DNA of 64,000 bases, from positions 1,648,501 to 1,712,500 of the forward strand of contig NZ_CP049250.1 in NCBI RefSeq assembly GCF_011046895.1, read 5' to 3'. The stretch is from Rhizobium rhizoryzae (lineage in GTDB: Bacteria; Pseudomonadota; Alphaproteobacteria; Rhizobiales; Rhizobiaceae). Shown piece after piece: positions 35,764 to 44,192 of this stretch (position 1 is the first letter of the stretch; each line of letters begins with the position of its first letter). A program made the position numbers and the translations under genes. The notes beneath the pieces are model-generated. The model was not told the DNA's origin. It searched no databases and saw nothing but the letters and a program-made list of their open reading frames with translations.

Positions 35764-36897
35764 ATGACGACTGCACGTATTCTCGACTTTCTCCGCACCC
35801 GACGTCCGGAAGGCCCTTGCCTGGTTGTGGACCTTGATATCGTCCGCGACAACTACAAGGCGTTTCGTCACGCCCTGCCGGATAGCGCGATCTATTACGC
35901 CGTAAAGGCAAATCCGGAGCCGGAAATCCTGAAGCTGCTGGCTTCGCTGGGTTCCAACTTCGATTGCGCATCGGTTGCCGAAATCCAGATGGCGCTGGCC
36001 GCTGGAGCGTCCTCGCAGCGCATCTCCTACGGCAACACCATCAAGAAGGAGCGCGATATTGCGCGCGCTTTCGAGCTGGGCGTCGGCCTGTTTGCCGTCG
36101 ATAGCCACGAGGAAGTGGAAAAGGTTGCCCGTGCTGCCCCAGGTGCACGCGTTTTCTGCCGCGTGCTGACGGACGGCGAAGGCGCTGAATGGCCGCTGTC
36201 GCGCAAGTTCGGTTGCGTGCCGCAGATGGCTGTCGATGTTCTGGTTTATGCGCATCAGCTGGGTCTGGAATCCTACGGCGTTTCCTTCCATGTCGGCTCG
36301 CAGATGACCAAGGTCGATGCCTGGGATTCGGCTCTGGCCGATGCCAAGCGCGTGTTCGCACAGCTCGCCAAGCAGGGCATTTTCCTGCAGATGGTAAACA
36401 TGGGCGGCGGCTTCCCGACAAAGTATCTGCGCGATATTCCGTCGGCGGAAGAATACGGTCAGGCCATCTTCGCGTCGCTGCGCAAGCACTTCGGCAATAA
36501 CCTGCCGAAGACCATCATCGAGCCGGGTCGCGGCATGGTGGGCAATGCAGGCGTCATCAAGGCTGAAGTCGTGCTGGTGTCCAAGAAGTCCGACAATGAC
36601 GAGCATCGCTGGGTTTTCCTCGATATCGGCAAGTTCGGTGGTCTGGCAGAAACCATGGATGAAGCCATCCGCTATCCGATCCGCACGGATCGCGACAGCG
36701 ACGCCAAGGAGCCTTGCGTGCTGGCCGGCCCGACCTGCGATTCGGCAGACGTGCTGTATGAGAAGAACATGTATCCGCTGCCGATCTCTCTGACGGTGGG
36801 CGATGAGGTTCTGATCGAAGGCACGGGCGCCTACACGACGACCTATTCGGCGGTTGCTTTCAACGGCTTTGATCCGCTGAAGGCTTATGTCATCTGA
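35764..36897 (+). CDS. Ornithine (or ornithine/lysine) decarboxylase, PLP fold III
   Basis: Alanine-racemase-fold decarboxylase of 377 aa, making putrescine for polyamine synthesis. PLP-binding Lys48 is in YAVKANPEP. The HVGSQ, GGGFPTKY and EPGRGMVGNAG motifs contact the cofactor, and the active-site Cys is in GPTCDSAD. Rhizobial enzymes of this group act on ornithine, some also on lysine. RBS AGGGA 8 bases before the ATG. Its long structured leader suggests control after transcription starts, perhaps by polyamine or ornithine. Confidence 0.93.
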   Translation: MTTARILDFLRTRRPEGPCLVVDLDIVRDNYKAFRHALPDSAIYYAVKANPEPEILKLLASLGSNFDCASVAEIQMALAAGASSQRISYGNTIKKERDIARAFELGVGLFAVDSHEEVEKVARAAPGARVFCRVLTDGEGAEWPLSRKFGCVPQMAVDVLVYAHQLGLESYGVSFHVGSQMTKVDAWDSALADAKRVFAQLAKQGIFLQMVNMGGGFPTKYLRDIPSAEEYGQAIFASLRKHFGNNLPKTIIEPGRGMVGNAGVIKAEVVLVSKKSDNDEHRWVFLDIGKFGGLAETMDEAIRYPIRTDRDSDAKEPCVLAGPTCDSADVLYEKNMYPLPISLTVGDEVLIEGTGAYTTTYSAVAFNGFDPLKAYVI

Positions 36898-36903
36898 TCT
36901 GTT

Positions 36904-36926
36904 GGCTCCGGTCGCGAACCGGAGCC
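36904..36926 (+). terminator. Hairpin after ornithine decarboxylase
   Basis: Perfect 9-bp stem GGCTCCGGT / ACCGGAGCC with a 5-base loop, 6 bases after the stop. No T-run follows (GCATCTCACC), so it may be a leaky terminator before the GNAT gene. Confidence 0.65.
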
Positions 36927-36982
36927 GCATCTCACCATTCCCGATTGAGCCGTTTGAACGGTTTTGAGCTTCGGAGGCCAAG

Positions 36983-37576
36983 ATGGCCGCTGTTCTTGAC
37001 ACTGTGCGCGCATTGCTTGCGCCGAAATCCTATATCATTGCCGATGAGACACCGGCAGACGTGGTTGCCCGCGAGGCTCTGCTGGACCGTGCCATGGGGG
37101 CGGGCCGCCGCAAGAAGTCGTCCGAAAAGCTGCGTCGTGGTCGTGTTCCGGCAGAAGGGCTGGCTCTGGTTGCCCGTGACGGCCAAGGCCATGTCATCGG
37201 CACTGTTCGCCTGTGGAACGTGGAAGCCGGCGTCGGTCGCGATGGCGTTGCTGTGGATGCACTTCTGCTTGGTCCGCTGGCGGTCGATCCAGCCCATGAG
37301 GGCAAGGGAATCGGCGCAGCACTGATGCGTGCTGCCATTGCCGAGGCCACAGGCCGCGGTCACGGTGCGATCCTGCTGGTCGGCGATGCCCCCTATTATG
37401 AGCGCTTCGGCTTCTTTGCGGAAAAAACGCAGCATCTCGTCATGCCGGGACCATTTGCCCGCGAGCGTTTCCTCGCTCTCGAACTCAAAGCCGGCTGGCT
37501 TGAGGGGGCCGCCGGAATGCTGACCGCGTCCGGGCGCAAGCTTTCCCGTTCGTCTACTCTGCGCCGCGCTGCCTGA
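36983..37576 (+). CDS. GNAT-family N-acetyltransferase (YhbS-like)
   Basis: A 197-aa acetyltransferase. The acetyl-CoA loop reads LAVDPAHEGKGIGAALMRAA (20 residues) and the C-terminal motif is APYYERFGFFAEKT, typical of YhbS-type enzymes. The substrate is unknown. It lies 85 bases after ornithine decarboxylase in the same direction, so polyamine acetylation is conceivable, but the motif set does not show it. RBS GGAGG. It ends before a T-rich terminator. Confidence 0.85.
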   Translation: MAAVLDTVRALLAPKSYIIADETPADVVAREALLDRAMGAGRRKKSSEKLRRGRVPAEGLALVARDGQGHVIGTVRLWNVEAGVGRDGVAVDALLLGPLAVDPAHEGKGIGAALMRAAIAEATGRGHGAILLVGDAPYYERFGFFAEKTQHLVMPGPFARERFLALELKAGWLEGAAGMLTASGRKLSRSSTLRRAA

Positions 37577-37605
37577 TTCTGCCTTACTCTATCTCCAGTG
37601 AAGCT

Positions 37606-37640
37606 CTCTCCTGTCCCTGCAGGAGGGAGTTTTCTTTTTT
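37606..37640 (+). terminator. Rho-independent terminator with T-run
   Basis: Stem CTC-T-TCCTG / CAGGA-GG-GAG with a bulge and a 6-base loop, followed by TTTTCTTTTTT. It ends the decarboxylase/GNAT transcription unit and isolates the ompW promoter. Confidence 0.8.
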
Positions 37641-37706
37641 GAGCCTGTCCGGACTGTTGCATTTTTGCAAAGCCGCCACACGAGATGTGGCGAATTGGTG
37701 TCCGGG

Positions 37707-37720
37707 TTGACCATCGTCAA
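37707..37720 (+). promoter_or_regulatory. FNR/FixK-type box, upstream copy
   Basis: TTGACCATCGTCAA, a perfect dyad of the form TTGAC-N4-GTCAA. It differs from the FNR/FixK consensus TTGAT-N4-ATCAA by one symmetrical change. Its centre is 20 bases from that of the second box, i.e. two helical turns. Confidence 0.6.
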
Positions 37721-37726
37721 GCGGTG

Positions 37727-37740
37727 TTGATCCGGATCAA
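37727..37740 (+). promoter_or_regulatory. FNR/FixK-type box, exact consensus
   Basis: TTGATCCGGATCAA matches the FNR/FixK consensus TTGAT-N4-ATCAA exactly and is fully palindromic. It lies 68 bases before the ompW ATG, a distance suited to activation by an oxygen-responsive Crp-family regulator. E. coli ompW is a known FNR target. Confidence 0.75.
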
Positions 37741-37808
37741 CCACAGCAGAGGTTGCCAGCTTTAGAAACTCTCCTCGACAGACAAGTTGACGTACCAAGG
37801 AGAGTATC

Positions 37809-38501
37809 ATGATCAAGAACGGACCAGCCATTGCCGCCATCCTGGGTGCGGCTACGGTCCTTCTTTCGGGCGCAGCGCAGGCGGCGGATTTGAGAGTATC
37901 GGATCCCGCACAGGCAGCGCAGGACGCCGTTGCGGCTGCGCATAGCCCCTGGCAGGTTCGCGTTCGTGCGCTGGGCGTCATCCCCAACGACAAGGGTTCC
38001 GTCAACGGTGTTGCCGGGTCGGATCTCCAGTACTCGAACTCGATCACGCCTGAACTCGATATCTCCTATTACTTCACGGACAACCTCGCTGCCGAGCTTA
38101 TCCTCGGCACGACAAGCTCGAAGATCGGCGGCGCTGGAACGCTGGCCGGTGTGAACGTGGGCAAGACCTGGATTCTGCCGCCAACGCTCACGCTTCAGTA
38201 TCATTTCACCGAGCTCGGCGCCTTCAAGCCCTATGTCGGTGCAGGTATCAACTACACCTTCTTCTATAACGAATCCGAGAAGGGTGGCTTCAGCAACCTC
38301 AAGGTGGATCATCATGTTGGCGCGGCCTTGCAGGTCGGTTTCGACTACATGTTCAACGAACATTGGGGCGTGAACTTCGATGTGAAGAAGATCTTCCTCG
38401 AAACCGACTGGAGCGCCAATCATACGACCCTCGGCCGCCTCTCGGGCAAGGCCAAACTTGATCCGTGGCTGGTGGGCGCCGGTGTAACCTATCGGTTCTG
38501 A
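37809..38501 (+). CDS. ompW: OmpW-family outer-membrane protein
   Basis: A 230-aa eight-stranded beta-barrel with a signal peptide (cleavage after AAQA, about residue 23). Alternating hydrophobic strands include PELDISYYFTDNLAAEL and PWLVGAGVTYRF, the latter ending in the C-terminal Phe that outer-membrane assembly needs. The LQYHFTELGAFKPYVGAGINY segment (quoted in part) is the OmpW signature. The two FNR-type boxes upstream predict induction under low oxygen. Confidence 0.92.
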   Translation: MIKNGPAIAAILGAATVLLSGAAQAADLRVSDPAQAAQDAVAAAHSPWQVRVRALGVIPNDKGSVNGVAGSDLQYSNSITPELDISYYFTDNLAAELILGTTSSKIGGAGTLAGVNVGKTWILPPTLTLQYHFTELGAFKPYVGAGINYTFFYNESEKGGFSNLKVDHHVGAALQVGFDYMFNEHWGVNFDVKKIFLETDWSANHTTLGRLSGKAKLDPWLVGAGVTYRF

Positions 38502-38580
38502 TCTTCAAGCTACCTCCATGAAGAATCGTTCGGATGGGGGCATCCGGCACCGTGGCAGGTCTCTTCTGTGGGGGAACGAA

Positions 38581-38610
38581 CGAGGGGCAACGTGAAAGCG
38601 TTGTCCCTCG
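38581..38610 (+). terminator. Terminator of ompW
   Basis: Twelve-bp stem CGAGGGGCAACG / CGTTGTCCCTCG (one G-T pair) with a 6-base loop, followed by CTTCATTTCT. It lies 80 bases after the stop. Confidence 0.75.
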
Positions 38611-38707
38611 CTTCATTTCTGGATTTGCGCATTACCACTCGTCACGATAGCTCACATCCGCTTGAATCCGCATCACGCTGGCGCATGTTCTGCCTTACAT
38701 CAGCAGG

Positions 38708-39721
38708 ATGTTGAATCGCAGAACCATCCTTGCCGCACCCTTTGCGCTTTACGCGACGCGCCTTCCCGCACAGGAGGTCAATCCGCCAAATGGCAGTCTG
38801 GCCGAGAGCCTCAATGGCGCAGAGAGATTGAGGGCTTTGAAGGCCGTCATCGTTTCTCGCGATGGAGAGACGCTGGCAGAGCGTGGCTATCACGGCCATA
38901 GCCCTGCCGAATCGACGAACATCAAATCGGCTTCAAAATCCATCGTGTCGGCTCTGGTCGGCATCGCGATTTCCAAAGGCCTGCTTGAAGGCGTCGGGCA
39001 GCCGATTGCACCGATCCTCAAGGCGGATCTGCCTGACAGTCCCGATCCGCGCCTGCTGCGGGTCACGGTCGGCAATCTTCTTTCCATGCAGACTGGCATG
39101 GACCCCTTGTCCGGCCCCAATTACGGACGCTTCGTGGCGAGCCGAAACTGGGTGCGTTTTGCATTGGCGCAGGAGTTTGTCGAAGAACCCGGTGGTTCCA
39201 TGCTGTATTCGACGGCCTCCACGCATCTGCTGTCGGCCATTCTGACCCGTGTCGGCAAAAAGCCGACGCTTGCACTCGCGCAGGAATGGCTTGAACCTCT
39301 CGATGGGTTTCGGATCGGCTCCTGGGCCAGAGATCGCCAGGGCATTTATCTCGGCGGCAATCAGATGGCCATGACGACACGGTCGCTTCACACGTTCGGG
39401 GAACTGTATCGTCGCGGTGGACGTACCGCTGAGGGGGTGCAGCTTGTTCCCGAAGCCTGGGTTCGCGCCTCATGGGAACAGCGGACGAACTCCCGTTATT
39501 CCGGCGATGGCTACGGCTATGGCTGGTTTCTGAAGCGGATCGGGGAGGCGGATGTTCGCTTCGCTTGGGGCTATGGTGGCCAGATGCTCTACATTATTCC
39601 CGAGTTGCAGATGACCGTGACAATGACCTCCGAAGAAGGAGCGCCTTCAGCGGCCAATGGCTACAGGGATCGGCTGCATGATCTGCTGGCCGCAATCATT
39701 CAGTCTCAACGGTCTGCTTGA
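38708..39721 (+). CDS. Serine hydrolase of the beta-lactamase/class C family
   Basis: A 337-aa exported protein with a signal peptide (about residues 1-21, RRTILAAPFALYATRLPAQ). The SxxK active site is S74-A-S-K77 and the Tyr motif is MLYSTAS. A GYGYGWF/WGYGGQM region stands in place of the KTG strand. Members include esterases, D-aminopeptidases and 6-aminohexanoate-dimer hydrolase-like enzymes, so this is not evidence of antibiotic resistance. It is followed 31 bases later by an SDR gene. Confidence 0.85.
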   Translation: MLNRRTILAAPFALYATRLPAQEVNPPNGSLAESLNGAERLRALKAVIVSRDGETLAERGYHGHSPAESTNIKSASKSIVSALVGIAISKGLLEGVGQPIAPILKADLPDSPDPRLLRVTVGNLLSMQTGMDPLSGPNYGRFVASRNWVRFALAQEFVEEPGGSMLYSTASTHLLSAILTRVGKKPTLALAQEWLEPLDGFRIGSWARDRQGIYLGGNQMAMTTRSLHTFGELYRRGGRTAEGVQLVPEAWVRASWEQRTNSRYSGDGYGYGWFLKRIGEADVRFAWGYGGQMLYIIPELQMTVTMTSEEGAPSAANGYRDRLHDLLAAIIQSQRSA

Positions 39722-39752
39722 CCCTCGAAAACAGGCAACTATCTGACGATTC

Positions 39753-40445
39753 ATGAAAAGAGCGATTGTGACAGGCGGTGCCGGCCTTATCGGCACAGGA
39801 ATCATGCGGCATCTTCGGACACTGGGCTGGGAGGTCGCCTCCTTCGACATGAAGGAACTTGACGCCGAGCTTCAAGACGATGGTAGCCGGTCTATCTTTT
39901 GCGATGTGGGCGACGAGGCTTCCGTCCACGGCGCGTTTGCCGAACTCGGATGGGACAGTCTCGATCTCCTGGTCAACAATGCTGGCATTGCCGGCCCGGT
40001 GAATGGTTCGATCGAGACCCTTTCGCTGGATGCCTGGCGCAAGGTAACAGACAGCCACCTGACTGCGGCCTTTCTGATGACTCGCTCTGCAGTGGCGCTG
40101 ATGCAGGCGGGCGGCAATATCATCAACATGGCCTCGACGCGAGCCTTCATGTCAGAGCCTCATACGGAAGCCTATGCGGCGTCGAAGGGCGGCATCGTCG
40201 CGCTCACCCATGCGCTCGCGATCAGTCTCGGGCCGAAAATCCGCGTGAACGCCATTGCGCCCGGCTGGATCAGCGGCGATGAAACCTTGAGCTCAGAAGA
40301 TCATGCGCAGCATCCGGCAGGTCGCGTTGGGCAACCGCAGGACATTGCGGAGGCGGTTGTCTATATAGCGTCCGCAGGCTTCATGAACGGGCAGGTTCTG
40401 ACGCTTGACGGCGGAATGACACGGAAGATGATCTACGCCGAATGA
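39753..40445 (+). CDS. Short-chain dehydrogenase/reductase
   Basis: Classical SDR of 230 aa. The cofactor motif TGGAGLIG is at residues 7-14, NNAG near 75-78, and the catalytic triad is Ser128, Tyr141 and Lys145 (YAASK). Asp at the end of strand 2 (SFDMKE) favours NAD over NADP. Substrate unknown. Probably co-transcribed with the serine hydrolase; convergent with the WD40 gene 15 bases away. Confidence 0.9.
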   Translation: MKRAIVTGGAGLIGTGIMRHLRTLGWEVASFDMKELDAELQDDGSRSIFCDVGDEASVHGAFAELGWDSLDLLVNNAGIAGPVNGSIETLSLDAWRKVTDSHLTAAFLMTRSAVALMQAGGNIINMASTRAFMSEPHTEAYAASKGGIVALTHALAISLGPKIRVNAIAPGWISGDETLSSEDHAQHPAGRVGQPQDIAEAVVYIASAGFMNGQVLTLDGGMTRKMIYAE

Positions 40446-40460
40446 CAGCGTCCAGAGCGG

Positions 40461-41447
40461 TCAGGCTGCGATATCGATGATGCCGCAGTCGCCAGCTTCG
40501 GAACCAAACGCCAGAAGCTTGCCATTGGCACTCCAGCTCATGGCGGTGATGGCGCCATTTCCCGGACGGCGCAGAAGCGCCTCCTTGCCATCGCCGACAC
40601 GAACGCCCAGCACCATGCCATCGATGTAGCCGATGGCGAGAACCTCCTCGGCAGGATGGAAGGCAACGCAGGTGACCATGATGTTTGCGCGCGTGCCAAG
40701 CTCCAGCGGTGCCTTGCCCATGGGGCCATCCTTGGCCGAGAAAGGCCAGACGATAGCCGCTGGCGCACCAGAGGTTGCCAGCCATTTTCCCTTGGGAGAC
40801 CAGGAGTAGGATTTGACCTTGGACGGATAACCGGTCATGCGCATATGGCGCGGCTCACCCGGCTTGCCGTCCAGCTTCCAGCCATGCAAGGCATTTTCCT
40901 GCATGGTGGTGACAAGAAAGCGACCATCTGGCGAGAAGGTCACGCCGGTATGCGCGCCTTTCCATTCCAGATCGGTCGGCGGCGTATTGGTGCTGACCCA
41001 ATGCAGGGAAACGCCGTTGTAGCGTGCAGCTGCGATGCGCAAACCCTTGGACGCAAAGGCCAGCGCCTCGACCGTGCGCTCTTCGCCGAATTCCTTGGTT
41101 GAACCATCCGGCAGTACAATGATGCTGGCCTTGCCGTAGGCGTAACCCACCGCACCCTGCGGTCCGCCCGCGACAACCGTGATCCACTTTCGTGGCGCTT
41201 CGGCAATCAGCTTGCTCGAGCCATCGGCAGCCACACGCATCACCTTGCCGTCTTCGCCGCCCGTCAGCAGGGAAGCGCTGAAAGGGTCCTTGATGCAGGT
41301 CAGCATACCCGCATGCAGGGGCGTGACCTTTTCTCCTTCATCCAGTCTGCGCAACTCTCCCGCAGCCGTGGCGAAGAAGGGCGTATCACCCAGGAAATGT
41401 GTCGCAATCACGTGTCCTTCGATGTCGAACGGGGCAACTGTCGGCAT
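40461..41447 (-). CDS. WD40-repeat beta-propeller protein, last gene of the CobW operon
   Basis: A 328-aa cytoplasmic protein made of about seven WD-like repeats, with endings such as WKGAHTGVTFSPDGRFLVTT and YSWSPKGKWLATSG and a final AMSWSANGKLLAFGSEAG. There is no signal peptide. It follows the CobW-type GTPase by 48 bases on the same strand. It has no catalytic motif and probably acts as a scaffold for the zinc-related GTPase; that is inference from position. Confidence 0.82.
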   Translation of the reverse strand: MPTVAPFDIEGHVIATHFLGDTPFFATAAGELRRLDEGEKVTPLHAGMLTCIKDPFSASLLTGGEDGKVMRVAADGSSKLIAEAPRKWITVVAGGPQGAVGYAYGKASIIVLPDGSTKEFGEERTVEALAFASKGLRIAAARYNGVSLHWVSTNTPPTDLEWKGAHTGVTFSPDGRFLVTTMQENALHGWKLDGKPGEPRHMRMTGYPSKVKSYSWSPKGKWLATSGAPAAIVWPFSAKDGPMGKAPLELGTRANIMVTCVAFHPAEEVLAIGYIDGMVLGVRVGDGKEALLRRPGNGAITAMSWSANGKLLAFGSEAGDCGIIDIAA

Positions 41448-41495
41448 TTCCTGGGCAATCCTTTTCTATGTCAGTTCTTGAGGCAGGACCTGTTA

Positions 41496-42617
41496 TCAGC
41501 CATTTGCCTGGCAGGCGAGGAAGCTCTGTTCGATCTTCTCGCGGTCCAGATCGCGGCCGATGAAGACGAGGCGGCTTTCGCGCTTTTCGCCTTCCTTCCA
41601 GGCGCGCTGGTGGTCGCCTTCGATGATCATGTGAACACCCTGAACCACATAACGCTCGTCATCGCCCGCAAATGCAATGATGCCCTTCAGACGCAGGATG
41701 TTGGGGCCTTGCGTCTGCGTGATCTTCTGGATCCACGGGAAAAAGCGATCCGGGTTCATTTCACCGCCGCGCAGCGAGATGGACTTTACGGTCACATCAT
41801 GGATGGCAGACGGTGCTGCATGGTGGTGGTGATCATGCCCGTGGTCATGGTGGTGATCGTGACCATGGTCATGATGATGATGGCCATGGTCGTGCCCGTG
41901 GTCATGATCGTGGTGATGGTGGTCGCAATCCGGTCCGCAGACATGGTCTTCATGGCCATGTTCGAGGAAATGCGGATCGTTTTCCAGCGCGCGTTCCAGG
42001 TTGAACGCCCCCTGATCCAGCACGCGGGCGAGATCGACACCCGAACGGGTGGTCTTGTAGATGCGAGCCGTCGGGTTGATGGCGCGTACGATCTCCTCGA
42101 TCGTCGCCAGTTCTGCCGGCGTTACGAGGTCCGTCTTGTTGACGACCACGACATCGGCAAAGGCGATCTGGTCCTCAGCCTCGCGGCTATCCTTCAGGCG
42201 CAGCGGCAGATGCTTGGCATCCACGAGGGCCACGACCGCGTCCAGTTCCGTCTTGGAGCGCACGTCGTCGTCCATGAAGAAGGTCTGGGCAACCGGCACC
42301 GGATCAGCAAGGCCGGTGGTTTCAACGATGATGCCGTCGAAGCGGCCCGGACGGCGCATGAGGCCTTCGACCACGCGGATCAGGTCGCCACGCACCGTGC
42401 AGCAGACGCAGCCGTTGTTCATCTCGTAGATCTCTTCGTCCGACTCGACGATAAGATCGTTGTCGATGCCGATTTCACCGAACTCGTTGACGATGACGGC
42501 GTATTTCTTGCCGTGGCTTTCGGACAGGATGCGGTTGAGAAGCGTTGTCTTGCCGGCGCCGAGGTAACCGGTCAAAACGGTCACGGGTACGGGCTTCTGT
42601 GTCGCAGTATCGGCCAT
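41496..42617 (-). CDS. CobW/COG0523-family GTPase, probable zinc metallochaperone
   Basis: A 373-aa G3E GTPase. Walker A is GYLGAGKT (17-24), the metal-binding CxCC is C70-V-C-C73, and the specificity motif NKTD is at 160-163. Residues 220-266 are an exceptional metal-binding insert with 26 histidines in 47 positions plus two cysteines. A CobW_C domain follows. Bacterial relatives (YciC, ZigA, ZagA) hand zinc to client enzymes during scarcity, and no cobalamin genes adjoin, so zinc is the best guess. GGAGG precedes the ATG. The gene lies between a creatininase-family enzyme and a WD40 protein. Confidence 0.92.
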   Translation of the reverse strand: MADTATQKPVPVTVLTGYLGAGKTTLLNRILSESHGKKYAVIVNEFGEIGIDNDLIVESDEEIYEMNNGCVCCTVRGDLIRVVEGLMRRPGRFDGIIVETTGLADPVPVAQTFFMDDDVRSKTELDAVVALVDAKHLPLRLKDSREAEDQIAFADVVVVNKTDLVTPAELATIEEIVRAINPTARIYKTTRSGVDLARVLDQGAFNLERALENDPHFLEHGHEDHVCGPDCDHHHHDHDHGHDHGHHHHDHGHDHHHDHGHDHHHHAAPSAIHDVTVKSISLRGGEMNPDRFFPWIQKITQTQGPNILRLKGIIAFAGDDERYVVQGVHMIIEGDHQRAWKEGEKRESRLVFIGRDLDREKIEQSFLACQANG

Positions 42618-42710
42618 GGGAACCTCCGGGAAATGAGGGCGCTCGCGGATGGAGCGTCAGCGATTTTCGTCCATATAAGCCCTCGTACCGCCGAGTTCAA
42701 AGGCTTTCCT

Positions 42711-42729
42711 TATGTTATATGTTCACATA
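42711..42729 (-). promoter_or_regulatory. Possible Zur box upstream of the CobW gene
   Basis: AT-rich dyad with arms TATGT and ACATA around 9 bases, 94 bases before the cobW-type start. Zur boxes of this group are GTTAT/ATAAC-rich dyads and the left half GTTATAT resembles one, but the centre is not symmetrical. Suggestive only. Confidence 0.35.
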
Positions 42730-42731
42730 CC

Positions 42732-43529
42732 TCACGAGAGCGTGGACAAGTCGAAGCGGTGGACGTCATCCAGCAGTTCGAGAAAGCCGCTCACCGCATG
42801 GGCAACGAGCTGTTCGCCGCGTTGTGCCGTTGCTGCAGCCGCGTTTCCGGCAACGCCCTGCCTGTTCAGGTCGGACATCTTCCAGCCGAAGGCGTGGGGC
42901 CCGTAGGCGCGCAGATGCTTGAAGTCTCTGGCGAAGTCGGACTGGCGGGAACCGAAGGAGGCCGCTTTTGCCATATCGACCTTGTCAGGATGAAGAGCCA
43001 GCATGACGGATGTTTCGATATCGCCGCCATGAATATCGATGGCTTTGGCTTCAGGCGAGATCCAGCTTTCCGGCTGGCCGAAGCGGGTCCAGCTCGTGGC
43101 GACGGCCAGCATGTTGAAGCGCACGCGTGCTTCGGTCGCGACCACCGTCATCAGTGGAGAATTGCCGCCATGGGCATTCAGCATCACGAATTTGCGAATG
43201 CCCTGGTCCGCCAGGCCTTCCGCAATCGCCAGCCAGCGGTTGATGGCCTGCGCAAAGGAAAGTGTGCGCGTGCCGGGCACGTCCGCATGCTCGATGGAAT
43301 AGCCAATGCGTTCGACGGGCAGGAAGGAGACGGGCAGATCTTTCGGCAGGGCGTCGATCAGGCGCTCGACGAGACCGGCGGCGATCAAGCTATCGGTCTC
43401 GAAGGGCAGATGCGGCCCATGCTGCTCATGGGCACCGAGCGGCAAGACGACAATCCAGTCTGCCCGCCTTTCGGGGGGCAGCGTCCTGTCATTCTCGTGG
43501 AAGCGGGGCCGAGGCAGTTCTGGGGACAT
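42732..43529 (-). CDS. Creatininase-family amidohydrolase
   Basis: A 265-aa metal-dependent amidohydrolase. Signature motifs are VLPLGAHEQHGPHLPFETD (Glu and His ligands), NAHGGNSPLM and AIDIHGGDIETSVML. Family members hydrolyse creatinine or act on formamide and mycofactocin precursors; the true substrate here is unknown. The frame extends to 43724, but MSPELPRPRF at 43529 is the family-like start. It is the first gene of a set with a CobW-type GTPase and a WD40 protein, and could be a zinc-requiring client. Confidence 0.87.
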   Translation of the reverse strand: MSPELPRPRFHENDRTLPPERRADWIVVLPLGAHEQHGPHLPFETDSLIAAGLVERLIDALPKDLPVSFLPVERIGYSIEHADVPGTRTLSFAQAINRWLAIAEGLADQGIRKFVMLNAHGGNSPLMTVVATEARVRFNMLAVATSWTRFGQPESWISPEAKAIDIHGGDIETSVMLALHPDKVDMAKAASFGSRQSDFARDFKHLRAYGPHAFGWKMSDLNRQGVAGNAAAATAQRGEQLVAHAVSGFLELLDDVHRFDLSTLS

Positions 43530-43599
43530 CTGGCGATCACGTTCCGCTTTGGCTAAGGATGGGAGACGAAGGTGCGTGGTATAGCGGGAAGGGCGGGAG

Positions 43600-44112
43600 A
43601 TGAGCAAGAAAAAGGGCGAGAAGAAGGAAAAGGCTGGCCGGAAGAAGGCGCCCGGCGGCGCGCATGATCTGGCGCCTGCGCTTGCAGGGGCCGCTCGTTC
43701 AATGCGAACGGTCCATTCTCGCAATCTCCTGGAGGCAGGGCTCTATTCCGGTCAGGACGGAGTTATATTAGAGCTGGCTGAAGGTGAGGCTTTGACACCC
43801 GGTGAGCTGGCGCATCGTCTTGGTGTGAAGGCTCCCACCATGACCCGCACCATTGGCCGCATGGAAGCGCAGGGCTTCGTTCAGCGAAAGCCGGACGGCG
43901 GCGATGGCCGTCAGGTAAAAGTGCATCTGACGCCTCTGGGTCTGCACAGCCTCGAAAAGATCAACCTTGCCACCGCTGCAACCAACTCCAAGGCGCTTGA
44001 GGATTTCTCCGACAAGGAGATCCGGACACTGTTGAAGCTTCTGAAGGCGCTCAATCGGAATCTGATTGGAGAGGCGCAATCCGAGGATGAGGAAGAGGTT
44101 GTGACAGATTGA
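43600..44112 (+). CDS. MarR-family transcriptional regulator
   Basis: A 170-aa winged-helix regulator. A Lys-rich N-terminus (about residues 1-18) precedes the fold; the DNA-binding helices are LTPGELAHRLGVKAPTMTRT (20 residues), with the wing RKPDGGDGRQVKVHLT. The C-terminus is acidic (SEDEEEVVTD). It is divergent from the creatininase-CobW-WD40 set with only 70 bases between them, so it may control it. Its ligand is unknown. Confidence 0.88.
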   Translation: MSKKKGEKKEKAGRKKAPGGAHDLAPALAGAARSMRTVHSRNLLEAGLYSGQDGVILELAEGEALTPGELAHRLGVKAPTMTRTIGRMEAQGFVQRKPDGGDGRQVKVHLTPLGLHSLEKINLATAATNSKALEDFSDKEIRTLLKLLKALNRNLIGEAQSEDEEEVVTD

Positions 44113-44192
44113 TGACGGCGGATTGCCATCGCGGATTAAATTGTTTAAAGAATTTTTAGATCCGTTAGATCGGGAATCCGCCGGGAGGGGTT

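Noticed and set aside
38708..39721. Antibiotic-resistance beta-lactamase
   Set aside because: The SxxK is present, but the Tyr motif and the missing KTG fit esterase or peptidase-like members of the fold.
41813..42004. His/Gly-rich plus-strand frame opposite the CobW gene
   Set aside because: It is the mirror of the His-rich codons of the true minus-strand gene (CAT/CAC read as ATG/GTG), not a gene.
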